DNA from: Epichloe hybrida
Taxonomy: Eukaryota > Ascomycota > Sordariomycetes > Hypocreales > Clavicipitaceae
Assembly: GCA_019022495.1 (NCBI GenBank)
Contig: JAFEKR010000009.1
Location: 2,108,001 to 2,172,000 of the forward strand
Direction: 5' to 3'
DNA length: 64,000 nt
Shown here: in pieces, positions 22,030 to 34,500 of the stretch
How positions within the stretch are numbered: the first letter of the stretch is position 1
How the letters are laid out: each line of letters opens with the position of its first letter
Notes under the pieces: generated by a model
Seen by the model: only the letters and a program-made list of their open reading frames with translations
The model's database searches: none
Told to the model about the DNA's origin: nothing
Made by a program: the position numbers and the translations under genes

Positions 22030-22626
22030 ATGTCTTCCGCCTCAAGACATCTTATTTTTCCCTCTCCCGAGGCACAACGTCTCCGATGGACTCTTCCCGC
22101 GCCCCTTACTTCAGCTATCTCTGTTTTAGATAATGCTCAATTTCCGGATGGACCAAGAGAGCCTTACTTTCAGGAATCTAGGTCAACATGGCATCCTATA
22201 TCAGAGGAGCCTATGTCCCACCCACTACAGTCAAGCATTACCGTCGAGATTTACCAGCTAGACGTCTGGGAACACCAGTGGGAGGAATATCATGAGCATG
22301 CAGATCCTAATGATTCAGACTGCGTCTTTGCTCCGTCAGATGATGAAGGTCCTGGCGAGTTACTTGAGTGCTGCGGTGAACGGCGACCGAAGGTACCACC
22401 ACCCGTTGTGGTCACTGCATCAAATAAAGAATATATAACCGTCCACGACTATGTATCTACGGTTCATTCTTATTTGATGGAGCACTTTGAAGATATTTCC
22501 GCAGCGGAAAACGTGTGGGAAGGTGGCGTACCACCCGCAGGCCAAAAACTGGTGGTGAGCTACGATAGTCTTCAACTCTTAATGATTAAAGACGAAAGCA
22601 TGTACCTCCCGACCGCCGGTGCTTAG
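22030..22626 (+). CDS. Conserved fungal hypothetical protein
   Basis: Single-exon frame of about 198 residues starting at ATG 22030 (MSSASRHLIFPSP). The N-terminal half is Pro/Ser-rich and acidic. The C-terminal half carries ITVHDYVSTVHSYLM, a later PPAGQKLVVSYDSLQLLMI and an acidic end, a pattern I associate with a common family of uncharacterised fungal proteins. No signal peptide, membrane segment or catalytic motif. It lies between two wall-targeting genes but shows no evident link to them. Confidence 0.6.
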   Translation: MSSASRHLIFPSPEAQRLRWTLPAPLTSAISVLDNAQFPDGPREPYFQESRSTWHPISEEPMSHPLQSSITVEIYQLDVWEHQWEEYHEHADPNDSDCVFAPSDDEGPGELLECCGERRPKVPPPVVVTASNKEYITVHDYVSTVHSYLMEHFEDISAAENVWEGGVPPAGQKLVVSYDSLQLLMIKDESMYLPTAGA

Positions 22627-23414
22627 CCATAGCCTAACCGAGTGCCTACTCACTCCACACTACGTCCGCCTGCAAAGATGATAAATCTTGGGTCAATCAG
22701 ACGACTCAACGAGCACCAGCACCTAAGAAGCGAGGGGATCGGACAAGCAATACCCCCCAACGTGTTGGTGAGAAAGGGGGCTACTAAAGCACTGAACTAG
22801 CTTCTCATGCAGTTTTATTGTCATGCGCTTCCATTCAATTAGAAAATTGGAAATAAAAGCTTAATGCCTCGCCATGTTGCATATTCCATCATAGTCGTAT
22901 TTTGACCCTATTTTGACCCGGTGGCCTAGAGACTCCGTTTAAGCGAGTATATTCCCGTTCTGAGGTCAGTGATCAAGACTCTGATCCAAATGCGTTAAAT
23001 GAAAGTAGACCCTCGCAGCGAAATATCAGAGGCAACATGTTCTTCGCGGTTGTCTTCACATCGATGGCCAGTAGATTTGGAAGCAAACAGCCGCTAAGAT
23101 GATTTAGTCAGACCTGCTCCGGGGGCATATGAAAAAAATGAACTAGCTTGCTTGTTGGCGTAGATTATGCCAAGATTCAGCCAAGTCATACGCCAAGCCA
23201 ACGCCTATGGGGCCTGATTGTTTTGGAGTCTAGATCATGAGCCCTTAAATTTGGAGTGAAGAGAACAGTCTGCCTAGAATTAGATACAAGCAGATTGTAA
23301 ATGCCCAACAAAGAATCACTCCTGATCATCTCGGCTTAAATTGTTATCTGTAGCCTCTTCTTTCGTCCCCTCTGCTCATACAGACCTCGCCTGCAGGCTA
23401 GTGTATTTGGTGCG
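22627..23414. promoter_or_regulatory. Upstream region of the NucA/B-GH55 gene
   Basis: Non-coding by inspection. A short direct repeat TATTTTGACCC occurs twice near 22,897-22,920. The final 100 bp are pyrimidine-rich, as expected for a fungal core promoter. No specific regulator site is identified. Confidence 0.35.
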
Positions 23415-26400
23415 ATGAGCCGTTTCGCTTTGGCGTGGCAACTGCTGGCCTTCGTTCTTCTGCACCAATTTAGTCTCGTTGACCAACACTGCGCCAAGGC
23501 ACAGTACATCCAAGGATGCCAGTCGTCACCAAACCGATGGGGTGGTCTTGACTATCACTATAGACCGGACCTGAACGCTGGATTCAAGCAATGCGTGTCG
23601 ATGGCTCCCGAGGCCGTATTCCTAGAATACAACTGTTTTTACATGAGGGACATTTGCAAAAACGCCGAGAATTTCTACGCCAGTGCAAGAGGCCAGCAAT
23701 GGTACCAGGCCCGCACCCAATTCGGTTATGATTTCAACACAGGCCGGACCGGGCGATCAAACAAGCGCCGAGAGCAATCCTGTCCAACCGGCCAAAGTAA
23801 TAACTGGATCAAATCTCACACATGTCCTGAAAGCGACCAGAACCAAATATGGCGTCACGATGGACCCTGGATGCACAAGGATCTTGAACCTACGGCTAAT
23901 GATGGCAAGACAATCAAACATGAACGCGACAGCAATGGCAACATCGTTAGGCAGTCGGGGATCCGATACTCTTGCGATGAGTTTCCTCCCGCCACTTGGG
24001 TGGAAGGCGGCAACGGCAACGCCGTCAGTGGCAACGTACCTTGGGGAGGAAACTCCCTAACCCGCTGCGCCGCCATTCGATGCGCTGTGGGCGTCAAGGC
24101 GGAACAAAACTGGCAGGGATCGGCCCATGGACGGTTGCGACAGACACTAACCGACCTGATTATCAAGAGGAACAAAGCCAACTCAGCTAATCCGCCCTAC
24201 CCTTATTTCGACAAGACCGACAGTATCGTATTCTTCAACTTTCGCATGACCAACGACCCACGGAGCGGTGTCGCTGCCAAGATTTATACATACACGGATC
24301 CATCCTTGAGTACTGTGCAGAATTTGATCGGAATTCCTCAATCAAAGCGAGCATTGCAGCAAGAGAGTTTTCTTGACTGGGCCAACACTGTCACAATGAA
24401 CGAGCTCGTCAAGATGAACACTGTGTCTCAGTACCTCATCTTTACAAATCAAACGGAGTTCGCAGACCCGGGAGTAAGCTCACAGCTCAATTTTGACTCC
24501 GAGTCTGATTTTGGCAGAGACATCAGTAATGATGGAACCCTCGCGGCTGGAGAGGACAGCGGTTTTGGTTCTCGGGTAAATGCTATGAGCGGGAATCACT
24601 CTACTATGGGAGCGACTTCTCGCAATATGGCTTCTAGCATAAACAACTACGAGATTAATAACCCAGGACAGTCCGTGGTTACTTCCCACGCGGACATTCG
24701 CAAAAGCGGCACCGAAATCCATCCAAGTAATAGCTCAGCTTTCGTGGGAAACTCTACGTCGGAACTTTATCGAGCGCGACAAATTGTCAAACTTGCAATG
24801 AAGAAATCAATTCGGTTGAACGAGGCACGTCTGTCCAATCCACGACGAAATCATTACGGATCAAACCCTGGCAGCACTGATGGGAAGCGTTCGCTCGCCA
24901 GAAGCCTCATCTCGGAAACGGAAAGTCATCCCTTACTGACAATAACCGAGGAGATTGTTGATGCTGCCGCGCTCGTGTCCGAGGCTGACGCTTTGCACGA
25001 CAGAGAAAAGCTCACGAAGCGGGATACTGCAGCAGGCACGTACTGGATGGAACATATCAGTCGCAAGGGAACGGTTCCTTGGGGCGATGACCCAAACTAC
25101 AAGGTAGGCCGTCCAACGATCATTATGATGGCAGGCACTGAAACTTTTTGGCTCGTTAACAGGTTTTCCGCAATGTCCGCGATTACGGAGCTGTCGGGGA
25201 CGGCAAAACGGTAAGCAAGCATGCCTGATGGACACAAATTGAGTCCGAGTCAGTGTGGTGTTCCTCACCTCGAAACTAAGATTTGCTTTCCTTCAGGACG
25301 ACACCAAGGCCATCAAGCGCGCCATGAATGCTGGACGCAGATGCGGTGAGAAGTGCAACGGGTCAACGACGAAAAATGCTATCATTTACTTCCCAACCGG
25401 GAGGTATCGCGTGTCCAGCTCAATCCCTCTGCCATTTGTCACGCAGGTGATTGGCGATGTACGTATCAGCTGCGGATATTGAACCCCCCCCCCCCCCCTC
25501 AGAGGCAGACATGACACTGATACGTTCTTTCACAGGCAAATAACTGGCCCACCATTGTCGCAGCCCCTGAATTCATCGGCCTTGGCGTCCTATCAACAGA
25601 CGAGTACACCGGTGGCGGCAGTGGCATTGATGGCGGTGATCAACAATGGTATGTTAATACCGCCAATTTCTATCGGCAGATCCGTAATCTTCGAATCGAC
25701 ATTACGGCCACACGCTCGGATCAACAAGTAGCCTGTTTGCATTACCAGGTGGCCCAGGCCACTAGCATCCAAAATGTCGAACTGATTGCCGCGCCAGGCT
25801 CGTCTCAGCGAGGTATCTTTGCCGAGAATGGCAGCGGAGGCGTCATCTCAGACATCACATTCAAGGGGGGCAAATTTGGGATTTACGGTGGTAATCAGCA
25901 GTTCACTGCCCAACGTTTGACGTTTGACGGTTGCGCCACCGGCGTTCAGGTCATCTGGGATTGGGGCTGGCTTTGGAAGTCCATCACGATGAAGAACGTC
26001 AATGTGGGCTTCCGCCTCTTGCAAGAGTCAAAAAGCGGACATATTGGCTCTGCTTCCGTCATCGACTCGACTTTCCAGAACGTGGATACGGCAATCCTAG
26101 TGGCACCCATCAACTCCAAGGCTGGCAGTGGGAGCACAGGTGTCATCGTCGAAATGTCGAATTTCAAAACGTCAAAAAGGCAGTTGCAGACACGGCCGGT
26201 GCAGTGCTCCTTGCGCCTGCGGCCAAGGTCAAGCATTGGGCTGTCGGACCCGTGTACTCGGCCAGCGGTAAACGAGAGTTCTCACATGGTCGAGCAGACC
26301 AAGGAAGTTTCTACCGGCAGAGTACTTTGCTTGATTCCAAAGGCTCTTATTTTGAGCGACCCAAGCCGCAGTACGAAGGCGCAGGGGTGGGCGAACTTTT

Positions 26401-29209
26401 ACATGTCAAGGACTTTGGCGCCCGTGGTGACGGCACCACGGATGATACGGCGGCTTTCCAGGGAGCTCTGTATGCCAGCCATGGCAAGATCTTGTTTGTC
26501 GACGCCGGCTCTTACATATTGACGAGGACGTTGATAGTTCCGGCTGGAAGCAGAATTGTTGGAGAGACGTGGTCCCAGCTTGTTGCATCAGGGTCCTATT
26601 TCGGGGACGCCAGGTACGTTTTTCTTCCGGGGTTCTACATATATGATTATGGCCTATACATTCCTACTCCGCGGGCATAACAACTGACTTGCTCCCCTCA
26701 AACAGCAATCCGAAAGTCATGATCAAGGTGGGCCAGGAGGGTGATGAAGAAGATGTCGAGATGCAAGATCTTATCTTTACCAATCGCGGACCCACGGCCG
26801 GTCTTGTTCTTGTGGAATGGAACATTAAAGCCACACGACCAGGTTCAGCCGCATTATGGGGTAAGTCGCTCCTTACCCCTTCTATACTGCTGCTTTTGGG
26901 ATCTGCAGTGGCACACAGGTTCCCTTGATATGACGGATATAATCCAAACCCAGGAGATGACCATCTCGCAACAGATGATGGGGCAGCTTCAACAAGACTG
27001 ACGCAACACGTAACAGATTGTCATGTCCGCATCGGAGGCGCAGCTGGGACAGAATTGACGCCCAAGGAGTGCCCTCCATCAACGAGCGGCGTCAATCCAG
27101 GATGCAACGCGGGTAGTCTCATGATGCACATTACCCCAAAAGCATCCGGCTACTTTGAGAACATGTGGCTCTGGGTCGCAGACCATATGATTGAGTATGT
27201 CATAGTCTATCCGGCGTTCACTGGCACAAATGGAATTTTCCGATGTAGCCTGTGACTAGCACTCCTTTCTAACTTTATTTTCCCGCAGTGATCCAGATCT
27301 CCAGGACGCTAACAATACCATGGTAAGTCTAAGCAAACATTGAGGAATAATGCTAGCAAACTTACCTTACCTCCAATTTTGAGAGGGGGGAGGGAATAGT
27401 TCAATAGACTAAACAGCATCTTTATTGCATCTAGGTACAAACCTCGGTGTATGTTGCTCGAGGGTTTCTCATCGAAAGCACGGAACCTGTCTGGCTTTAC
27501 GGAACTGCCTCCGAACACGCTGTATACTACCAGTACAACTTCCACAATGCACGCAATATCTTTGCAGGTATGATTCAGACAGAATCGCCATACTATCAGC
27601 CAACCCCGCCGCCGCCTTCCCCTTTCGAGAAGCAAGTCGGCTTGTTTCCTAGCGACCCTGATTACAACTGCAGGGGCAACAATGAGCTCGGCGGGTGCGA
27701 CGAGTCGTGGGCCGTGATAGTTAGGAGATCGAGCAATATCTTCATCGCTGGCGCTGGGTTGTACTCTTGGTTTCGAACATATGCCCAGGATTGCAGTAAG
27801 TTTTCATGAAACTGCCGTCTCACCTTTTCTGGCACAGCCACCGCACGGCACAGTCGGATGACAAATGGGGTCTGGTTCTAATCAAGCAAATAGTTGATGG
27901 GCAAGCTTGTCAGAAAGCCATGATGCTGCTCGACAAGAACGAGTATAACGTGAGGGTTCAACAACTCATCACCATTGGTGCCAAGTACATGGCTGTCCAG
28001 AATGGGGTGGGCATTCCCGCTCTGGACAACCTGAATGTGGACTCGCACCCGCGATGGTCTCAAGTCTCCGTGTTTTATGTCTCGACTAGCCATTCCGGAT
28101 CAGACAATGATGTCTGGGTCGACCGCAAGATCTGGAAAATGAAGAATCCTGGATTTACCTGCAAGGCTCCGTGCACAGCCGTGCTGCCGCCTTGGACCGC
28201 CGCTACCACCACCATCGACTATCCCCCCGTGACTGTCAGCTCCGGCACATGGACTAGCACTATCACAAGGCCTCCCATGACCGTTTCCGAGTGGGTGTTT
28301 AGTAAAATCACAGTCGGGTCTAACGCCCTGCAAGCCAGACAAGCCAAGCCATCCGAAGTCGCGGTCTGGCCCACGCTCGAACCTACCAAGAGATGGCCTG
28401 GCCTCACGTACCTGGGCCCAGACGAGAAGTACACGACTATCACACCAACAGCCAAGACACCCCCTGCGCTTCCAACTGCATTCGACCCTAACGGACCCAG
28501 TCCGCTGGCTGGGGACTGGCCCAAAGCCCCTGTGACGGTCACCTTGCTCGACGACACCGAGGCCGGGCCGTTCGCGGACAAGTGCTCTTATCGCAACCAA
28601 CAAGGCTACTGCGATCTGAACCTGGACTACTGGCCCATCTTCTGGCCGTTTGTGTTTCCACATGAAAGACACAGACTTTATGATGAAAGGGGGCCAGAGG
28701 ATCGCAGCCCATGCGCTGCGGTTCCCAGGACGACTTCTCAGGCTCCAGCGCCCAAGCCAAAGCCAACGCCCAAGCCGCCGCCGAAGGCGCACCCGAATCC
28801 CCGTCAAAACATGCTCACCTGCTATAGTACTGGAACTACGCACATGCATAAAGAATTAGACTTGGGAATCGAAAGCTACTGCCGCAAAATCAAGTTTCTA
28901 ATGGGTAGAGAGAACGCCCTAGGCCCTGGCGTTTTCAGACACGATGAAAAGATCGGTTACAACACAAGACCCCGGGCTTTCTTGGGTACCAGGCTGGAGA
29001 TCAAGTACGTCAAGTTTGGTTTGAGAGTTTTGCCGGGTTGCGAGTGGGCGTGGAGCATGGACGACTGTTCGAGGTATTATCGCGCCGTCGTCGATGGCTG
29101 CAACTGCGCAGGCGTGGATAACAAGCAGGGCGGCATGGTGGTTAACAATTGTTTGGAGGCGAAAATTTACCCGACAAACAGCAAATCGTCAAGGCACGAT
29201 GAGGTCTAA
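23415..29209 (+). pseudogene. Secreted NucA/NucB-like DNase fused to GH55 beta-1,3-glucanase; one frameshift
   Basis: Exons 23415-25103, 25163-25210, 25297-25458, 25536-26613, 26706-26860, 26954-27194, 27289-27322, 27435-27795 and 27894-29209 join in phase throughout, for about 1,694 residues, provided one base is missing at about 26,152-26,154 (an AAA run where four A are expected). Order: signal peptide; a region with the NucA/NucB motif CDEFPPATWVEGG (residues 187-199) and EQNWQGSAHGRLR (about 230-242), matching Asp-Glu and Asn-x-Gly positions of that DNase family; a Ser/Asn-rich linker; two GH55 half-barrels, each opening with a GAxGDGxTDDT motif (about 25,180 and 26,410); a Thr/Pro-rich linker; and a C-terminal Cys-rich domain. 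GH55 enzymes attack beta-1,3-glucan. Nuclease delivery after wall attack is inference. As it stands the frame ends shortly after the break. Confidence 0.75.
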
Positions 29210-30221
29210 AAATGGATGCTGTTCATGCCTAGGCTGCTGCGGGCACTCTGTGGACAAAGCCGGTCGTTTGGCAAAGGAAGAAGTCTGGCTGTTGTTGATT
29301 GCAAATGTAATAGTGAGGAGTTAATCACAGCCTCGCGCCTGGCGTTAATACAATCCATGTCTCTTCCGATGGCGACTTATTGAAACACATCCATAGGTCA
29401 AAAGGGTGATGAGATACGTTGCGTTTACCGTCCACCGCTTAAAACAACTCAACTCCTAGAAGATGTAATACTTGTTTCACGGTCGAAACGTGAAGAATTT
29501 CATACTTGGTCCAAACGTTGACTCGTCGTTTGTACACAGTCGTCCGGGCCTAATAGCAAGGCAAGTAAGTTTGTGCTAGTTCGGATTTTGACATCCAACT
29601 CGAGTGTAGCTTAATCGCTAATGCTTGGAGTTGCATCTACCAGTACGATTCAGGTAGCACAAGACACGTTACGGCTGCAGCCTGGCCCGTTTATTTTGCA
29701 AAGTGCAGGCATTATGTGTCACAGCGATTTATTATATAGACTTCATGTCCTGCGTGGCGACTATGATGGAGCTGCCACGAACTCATGATCGCACTCTGGA
29801 CTTGCTAATGCGCGAAACCATTATTGTTGCCAATAGCTCACCCGTTCATTTCTCAAGCATTGAGGTTGAACATCTCCCGTCGGCGCCCGGCGGCGATCGA
29901 CTGTCGCTCGGTATTATTGCCGATATTTACATAACCAGCGTCATAGCTCCTCTTTTCGAAGCCAGCCAAGTAACTTTGTTTACGCCAGTACTGTTCGCGA
30001 ATATTGAACGAGTATCTGCCAACCGTGGACCAGCATTTGGTGCAGTGTCGGTGCCGCGCTGGTGCCGCTGTTTGACTGGCTCTTTGGCTCTTCGCCGAGT
30101 TACCACGCGCTTGACAATTCACGACGATAGCCACCAAAAAGTCCAAAAAGACAAGCATATACATCTCATACCAAGCCATGTACAAATACTATAGCATTGT
30201 AACCGACTACTCTAATCTGAC
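29210..30221. other. Intergenic, no supported gene
   Basis: About 1 kb between the GH55 gene and the convergent DUF3632 gene. A 163-codon frame at 29,703-30,194 has no recognisable motif, no signal peptide and a competing frame on the other strand, so it is not called. Confidence 0.4.
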
Positions 30222-31192
30222 CTATTGTCCCGCCACCTTCTTCATTGTCTCCGCCGCATTAGCGGCTTCTTCCCTCGTCTCCCTCTTCAACGCAGTAACT
30301 TTGCTAATCCACTCAAACCGCTCAGTCCAGTACGCAAACCGCTCCTTGGACCATCCCTTCTTTCCCTTCCAGGTCGTTGGATTCCAACCCTCCTCGTCTG
30401 CCCAGGACATCTTGCCCTCCATCTCGTAGATACCACGAGCGTTGTACTTGACCCACGCCGCTGCGGCGGGAACCCAATATTCCAGCACCCTGACGTCTCG
30501 GCACTCGAGCTCGTATGCGCATCGCGCAGCAACTACCTCGTCGTCCGGGTCGTCGTCCAGTTCCTCATCAATGTCGGGATGGTGGAATTGCTCCCATGGT
30601 GCGCGCTCCAGTGTTTCTTTGAACGTCCATGCGGCGCGGGAACGCTCGTCGAGTGCGGGAACGCCGCGCGTTGAGATCTTCGCGCAGAAGGCGTTGATAT
30701 TTGTCCATGCTTGGCGCTTGGAGTCACGTTCGGGATCGTCTGAGCGGGGAACTATGACTAAACAATAATCAGTACTGGAATCAAGTGCTTTAGCGGTGAA
30801 ATGTGAGCGGAATCGTATTTACAGTCAAAGACGAACTCGGTCCAGTACTGCTGGTAGTGTGACATTGAGGAAAAGTGATCATCTGGATCAGACACTTTCT
30901 GGATCTCGACGACTAGATCGACGAGTCTGTCATTTAAATCAGGTAATTGCCGAATAGCATCTGCAATAGAACGCCATAGTGTGCTGTGTTCATAGGTGCT
31001 TAGGACGGACGGGTCCGTCTTGGCCTTTTGGTGCAGACTGATGACGGGGCTTGTAAGGTCTTGGGCGGTTTGAGAGGCTGGGACGCTCGAATCTGTGAGG
31101 AAGGCTTTGAATGCCTGCAGTTGCTCGGGGAGAAGAGGGTATTCCTGCTTTTCTTGCTCGGCGACGAAGTCTTGGGGTGTGGTGGATGACAT
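30222..31192 (-). CDS. DUF3632 family protein
   Basis: Two exons, 31192-30823 and 30757-30222, are separated by a 65-bp intron (GTAAAT...TTTAG) and give 302 codons in one frame. The pattern fits the fungal DUF3632 family: an N-terminal helical part, WTNINAFCAKI near the middle, then WTFKETLERAPWE and a C-terminal region rich in Trp, Lys and Glu. The family is common in Sordariomycetes and uncharacterised; no catalytic residues are known. No signal peptide. The gene is intact even though its promoter lies within 360 bp of the RIP-degraded block. Confidence 0.75.
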
Positions 31193-31554
31193 GGTGAGAA
31201 GGTGGATGTGAAATGATATTGATGTGTCAAGACGGGAAGCGACTGTGAGGTTTGGGAGAAAATGGTGTCTGATGGATTCTGCTGTATTTTATTGTCGCGC
31301 TTGCACGTATCATCTGTCAAGAATGGCGATGAATCGAATGTAATATAAGCTGAGAAAAGAAGACTTTCAAAAAAGCAGAGACGAAATGATGCGGGCAGTC
31401 AATGTTGGCTTTACTAATCAATCGTCTTACTAGCTTTGACGTCACCGGTTAGCCGACGTAAGCACTGCCCAGCTCACGTAAGCTGCCCTAACCACGCCGA
31501 CAGAGCGCGGCCCTGTTAAGGTGGAGAATGGCTTAGGTAATAGGAGATAGTATT
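31193..31554. promoter_or_regulatory. DUF3632 promoter and border of the RIP block
   Basis: GC content is normal to about 31,550, then drops abruptly at the retroelement terminus TGTTAAGG (31,555). No gene is seen. It is the euchromatin/heterochromatin boundary and contains the DUF3632 5' flank. Confidence 0.5.
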
Positions 31555-34500
31555 TGTTAAGGATATTCACAGCCTCACATCGTAGCCTTAGATATCAGGC
31601 ATCACTCTTGTCATCCCCTCTTTGTTTAATAATATAGCTTCCTACATCGCGTTTAATATCGCGGTTTATCATAGGCTTTATTTAAAGACCTAGATTTATT
31701 ACTTATAGATTTAAAGCTTATAAGCTTCTTTTTTCTCTTCTAGATTTTAAATTCCTAGATAGTAATTCTATATTATTTTCTTTTCTAATTACTCTTTGCC
31801 TTTATTTATATTATTCTATAGGTTATAAGCCTAGTGCTTATAATTATACCTTTACTTTCTTTTTTCTTTTTTTCCTTTATTTAACTATTATAGTCTTATA
31901 TATAATTATATATCTTTTCCTAATATCTTATTAAAGTAAATTACTTAACTTATAAGGTAATATAAAGATTTCCTTTTCTTACCTAAAAACTAATAATACT
32001 ATATAAGTTAAAATCTAATTAATTATAATTTAGCTTCCTTTTATATATATAAAAGCTATAAAAATCTTATATAACTAGAAATTAAATATAAACCTTTATA
32101 TATTATTTTTCTAATTTATAAGTATAATAATTTTTCTTTAAGCTATAAACTTATATATTACTTAATACTATATAATCTTTTATAATATATATAAAAAGTT
32201 AATTTCTTTTAGGTAAATCTTAGTAAATAGTAAGCTAAGATAAGATATTCCTTATAAAACTACCTTAGGCACTTAAAACTAATAATTTAGATTTATTACG
32301 ATTTAGAGTAAAGTAATGTATAGTAAAGTAAGTAAAGTAAGTATAGTAAATTCTAGGTAAAGCATTACTCTTTAACTAGGCTAAGGTAAAATATTTTAAG
32401 GTATTTAAAAATACCTTTTAAGCTACTTATATTCTTAACTTTATATCTCTATATATTAGTAACTATATAGTAATTTAATCCTTAAAGAGCTATTATTATA
32501 ACTCCTATTAGACTAAATTAATAATAATTAGTATTAAATATATATAGTAATAGGAGTATATAAATTCTAATATATAACCTTACTTTTCCTTTCCTATATT
32601 ATAGCTAATATAAGTACTTCTAATACTATTCTAGTTACTTAATTTAATTTAACTAAACTTAATAATATTACTAAGGTATAGTATATAAAAACTATAGTTA
32701 TTACTTCTCTTAAGAAAGCTAAAAACTTTAAGAAATAAAAGATCTTAATTTAAATATAAGTTTATATTATATAACTTATACTATACTTAACTAAATAACC
32801 CTATAGTCCTAAGAGACTAATAAGTATTATACTATTCTCTTTTTTATTATATAGTAAAGCTTTTTCTTATAAGTCTAAAAGAATTTAATATATATAGAAT
32901 AAACTAATATAATACTAGTTACTAAAATAATATAATTAATTAAAAGTAATTATAGGTTTAAGGCTAATTTAGGTATTATTAAATTACTATAATAGTTCTC
33001 TTAGTCTAAGAGAGCTAATTTCTCTATAATATAAGCTTAGCTAAACTATTACTAAAACCTTTAAAACTAAATTTATAAGATTAAAAAGATCCCTAATATT
33101 ATTTAGGTATTATAGACTATTAAAGTAATTAAAGGTTTAATACCTAATATTTATAATACTTAAAAGATTAAGGGATTCTCTAAATTAAAGCTTATAAAAG
33201 AGAGTATGCTTACTTACTTAATATATAAAGCTAATAAGCCTTAGAAAAACTAAAAGGTTAACTATATAACCTAATAAAAGAGTAATAAGAATAATACTAA
33301 TATAAAAGGTAAAGGTAAAGCTTTAATAAAGAAAAATAAAACCTCTAAGACTATTAAGCTAGACTATAGTTATTTAATCTCTCCTAGGTAACTAATTTAT
33401 TTAAAGGATTATTAATTAGAAACTTTATCTAAAGAAAAGGCCTAATTTAATAAAGAAAAAAGGTAACTTAACTATAACTACTACTATTACCTCTCCTAAT
33501 ATTATTACTATAAGAAGTAATCTCTTTCTTATAGTAATTAACTAGGACTATTCCTTTTAAATAATAGTAAATTACCTTATAAAAGAAAACTATATTCTTA
33601 ACTTTAGATATAATATAACTAAATAGTTTACTTATTTAAATACTAATATAGTTACTAGACTAATAATATTAAGTAATAGAGAATAACTTAATATTAAAGG
33701 TATTAGTAATATTAAACTCCTTATTAGTAAAGGCTATCTAGAACTCTCTAATGCCTAATAGGCACTAAAGGCTAAAGTTAATATAATTTTACTAGGCTTT
33801 CTTAAGTAAGGAGGTGTTATTATAGATAGATTTAAAGATTAATTAATCTTAAAGTCTATAGGCAATATTATTGCTTCTTATAACTAAAAGTCTAATATTT
33901 TAATATTAATTCTTAGGGAGGAAAAACCCTAATTTAACTTTATAGCCTTATTAAGTAAATTTATTACTAAGAAGGTAAGATTTAGCCTCTTATATAAGAG
34001 ACTTAGGTATATAGGGAAAGAACAAATTATACTAGCTTATAAAGAAGTAGGAATTATAATTAACTTTACCTCCTTAATTAATTTCTAGTGTTTAGCTTGC
34101 CTTTTATTAAAGGCTCCTTAGATAATTTATTAAGAGAACTCTAATCTTTCTTTCTTATATATTCTAGGACTTTATTAAATATAAGCCTAAAGGCTTTAGG
34201 GGGAAGAAGCATATATTATATATAATTAACACCTATACACGCTTTTACTAGGTAATCCTTACTATTAATAAAGCTAGCGTAATTAAAGTAATTTAAATTT
34301 AGAAGATTACTATTAAGAATATAAGTAGTGGATTTACTATTAAATACTTTTATATAGATAATATAACTAAATTCCTTAGAGAAAAGTTTAAACTTTTCTA
34401 TTAGAAAGAGGGAATTATCTATTAAACTAGCGCTCTATATATCCTTACTTATTAAGGCCTTATTAAATATACTAGTTAAACCCTTATAGAGATAGTATAA

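Noticed and set aside
29703..30194. 163-codon frame after the GH55 gene
   Set aside because: No similarity and a competing reverse frame of similar length; no splice or signal evidence.
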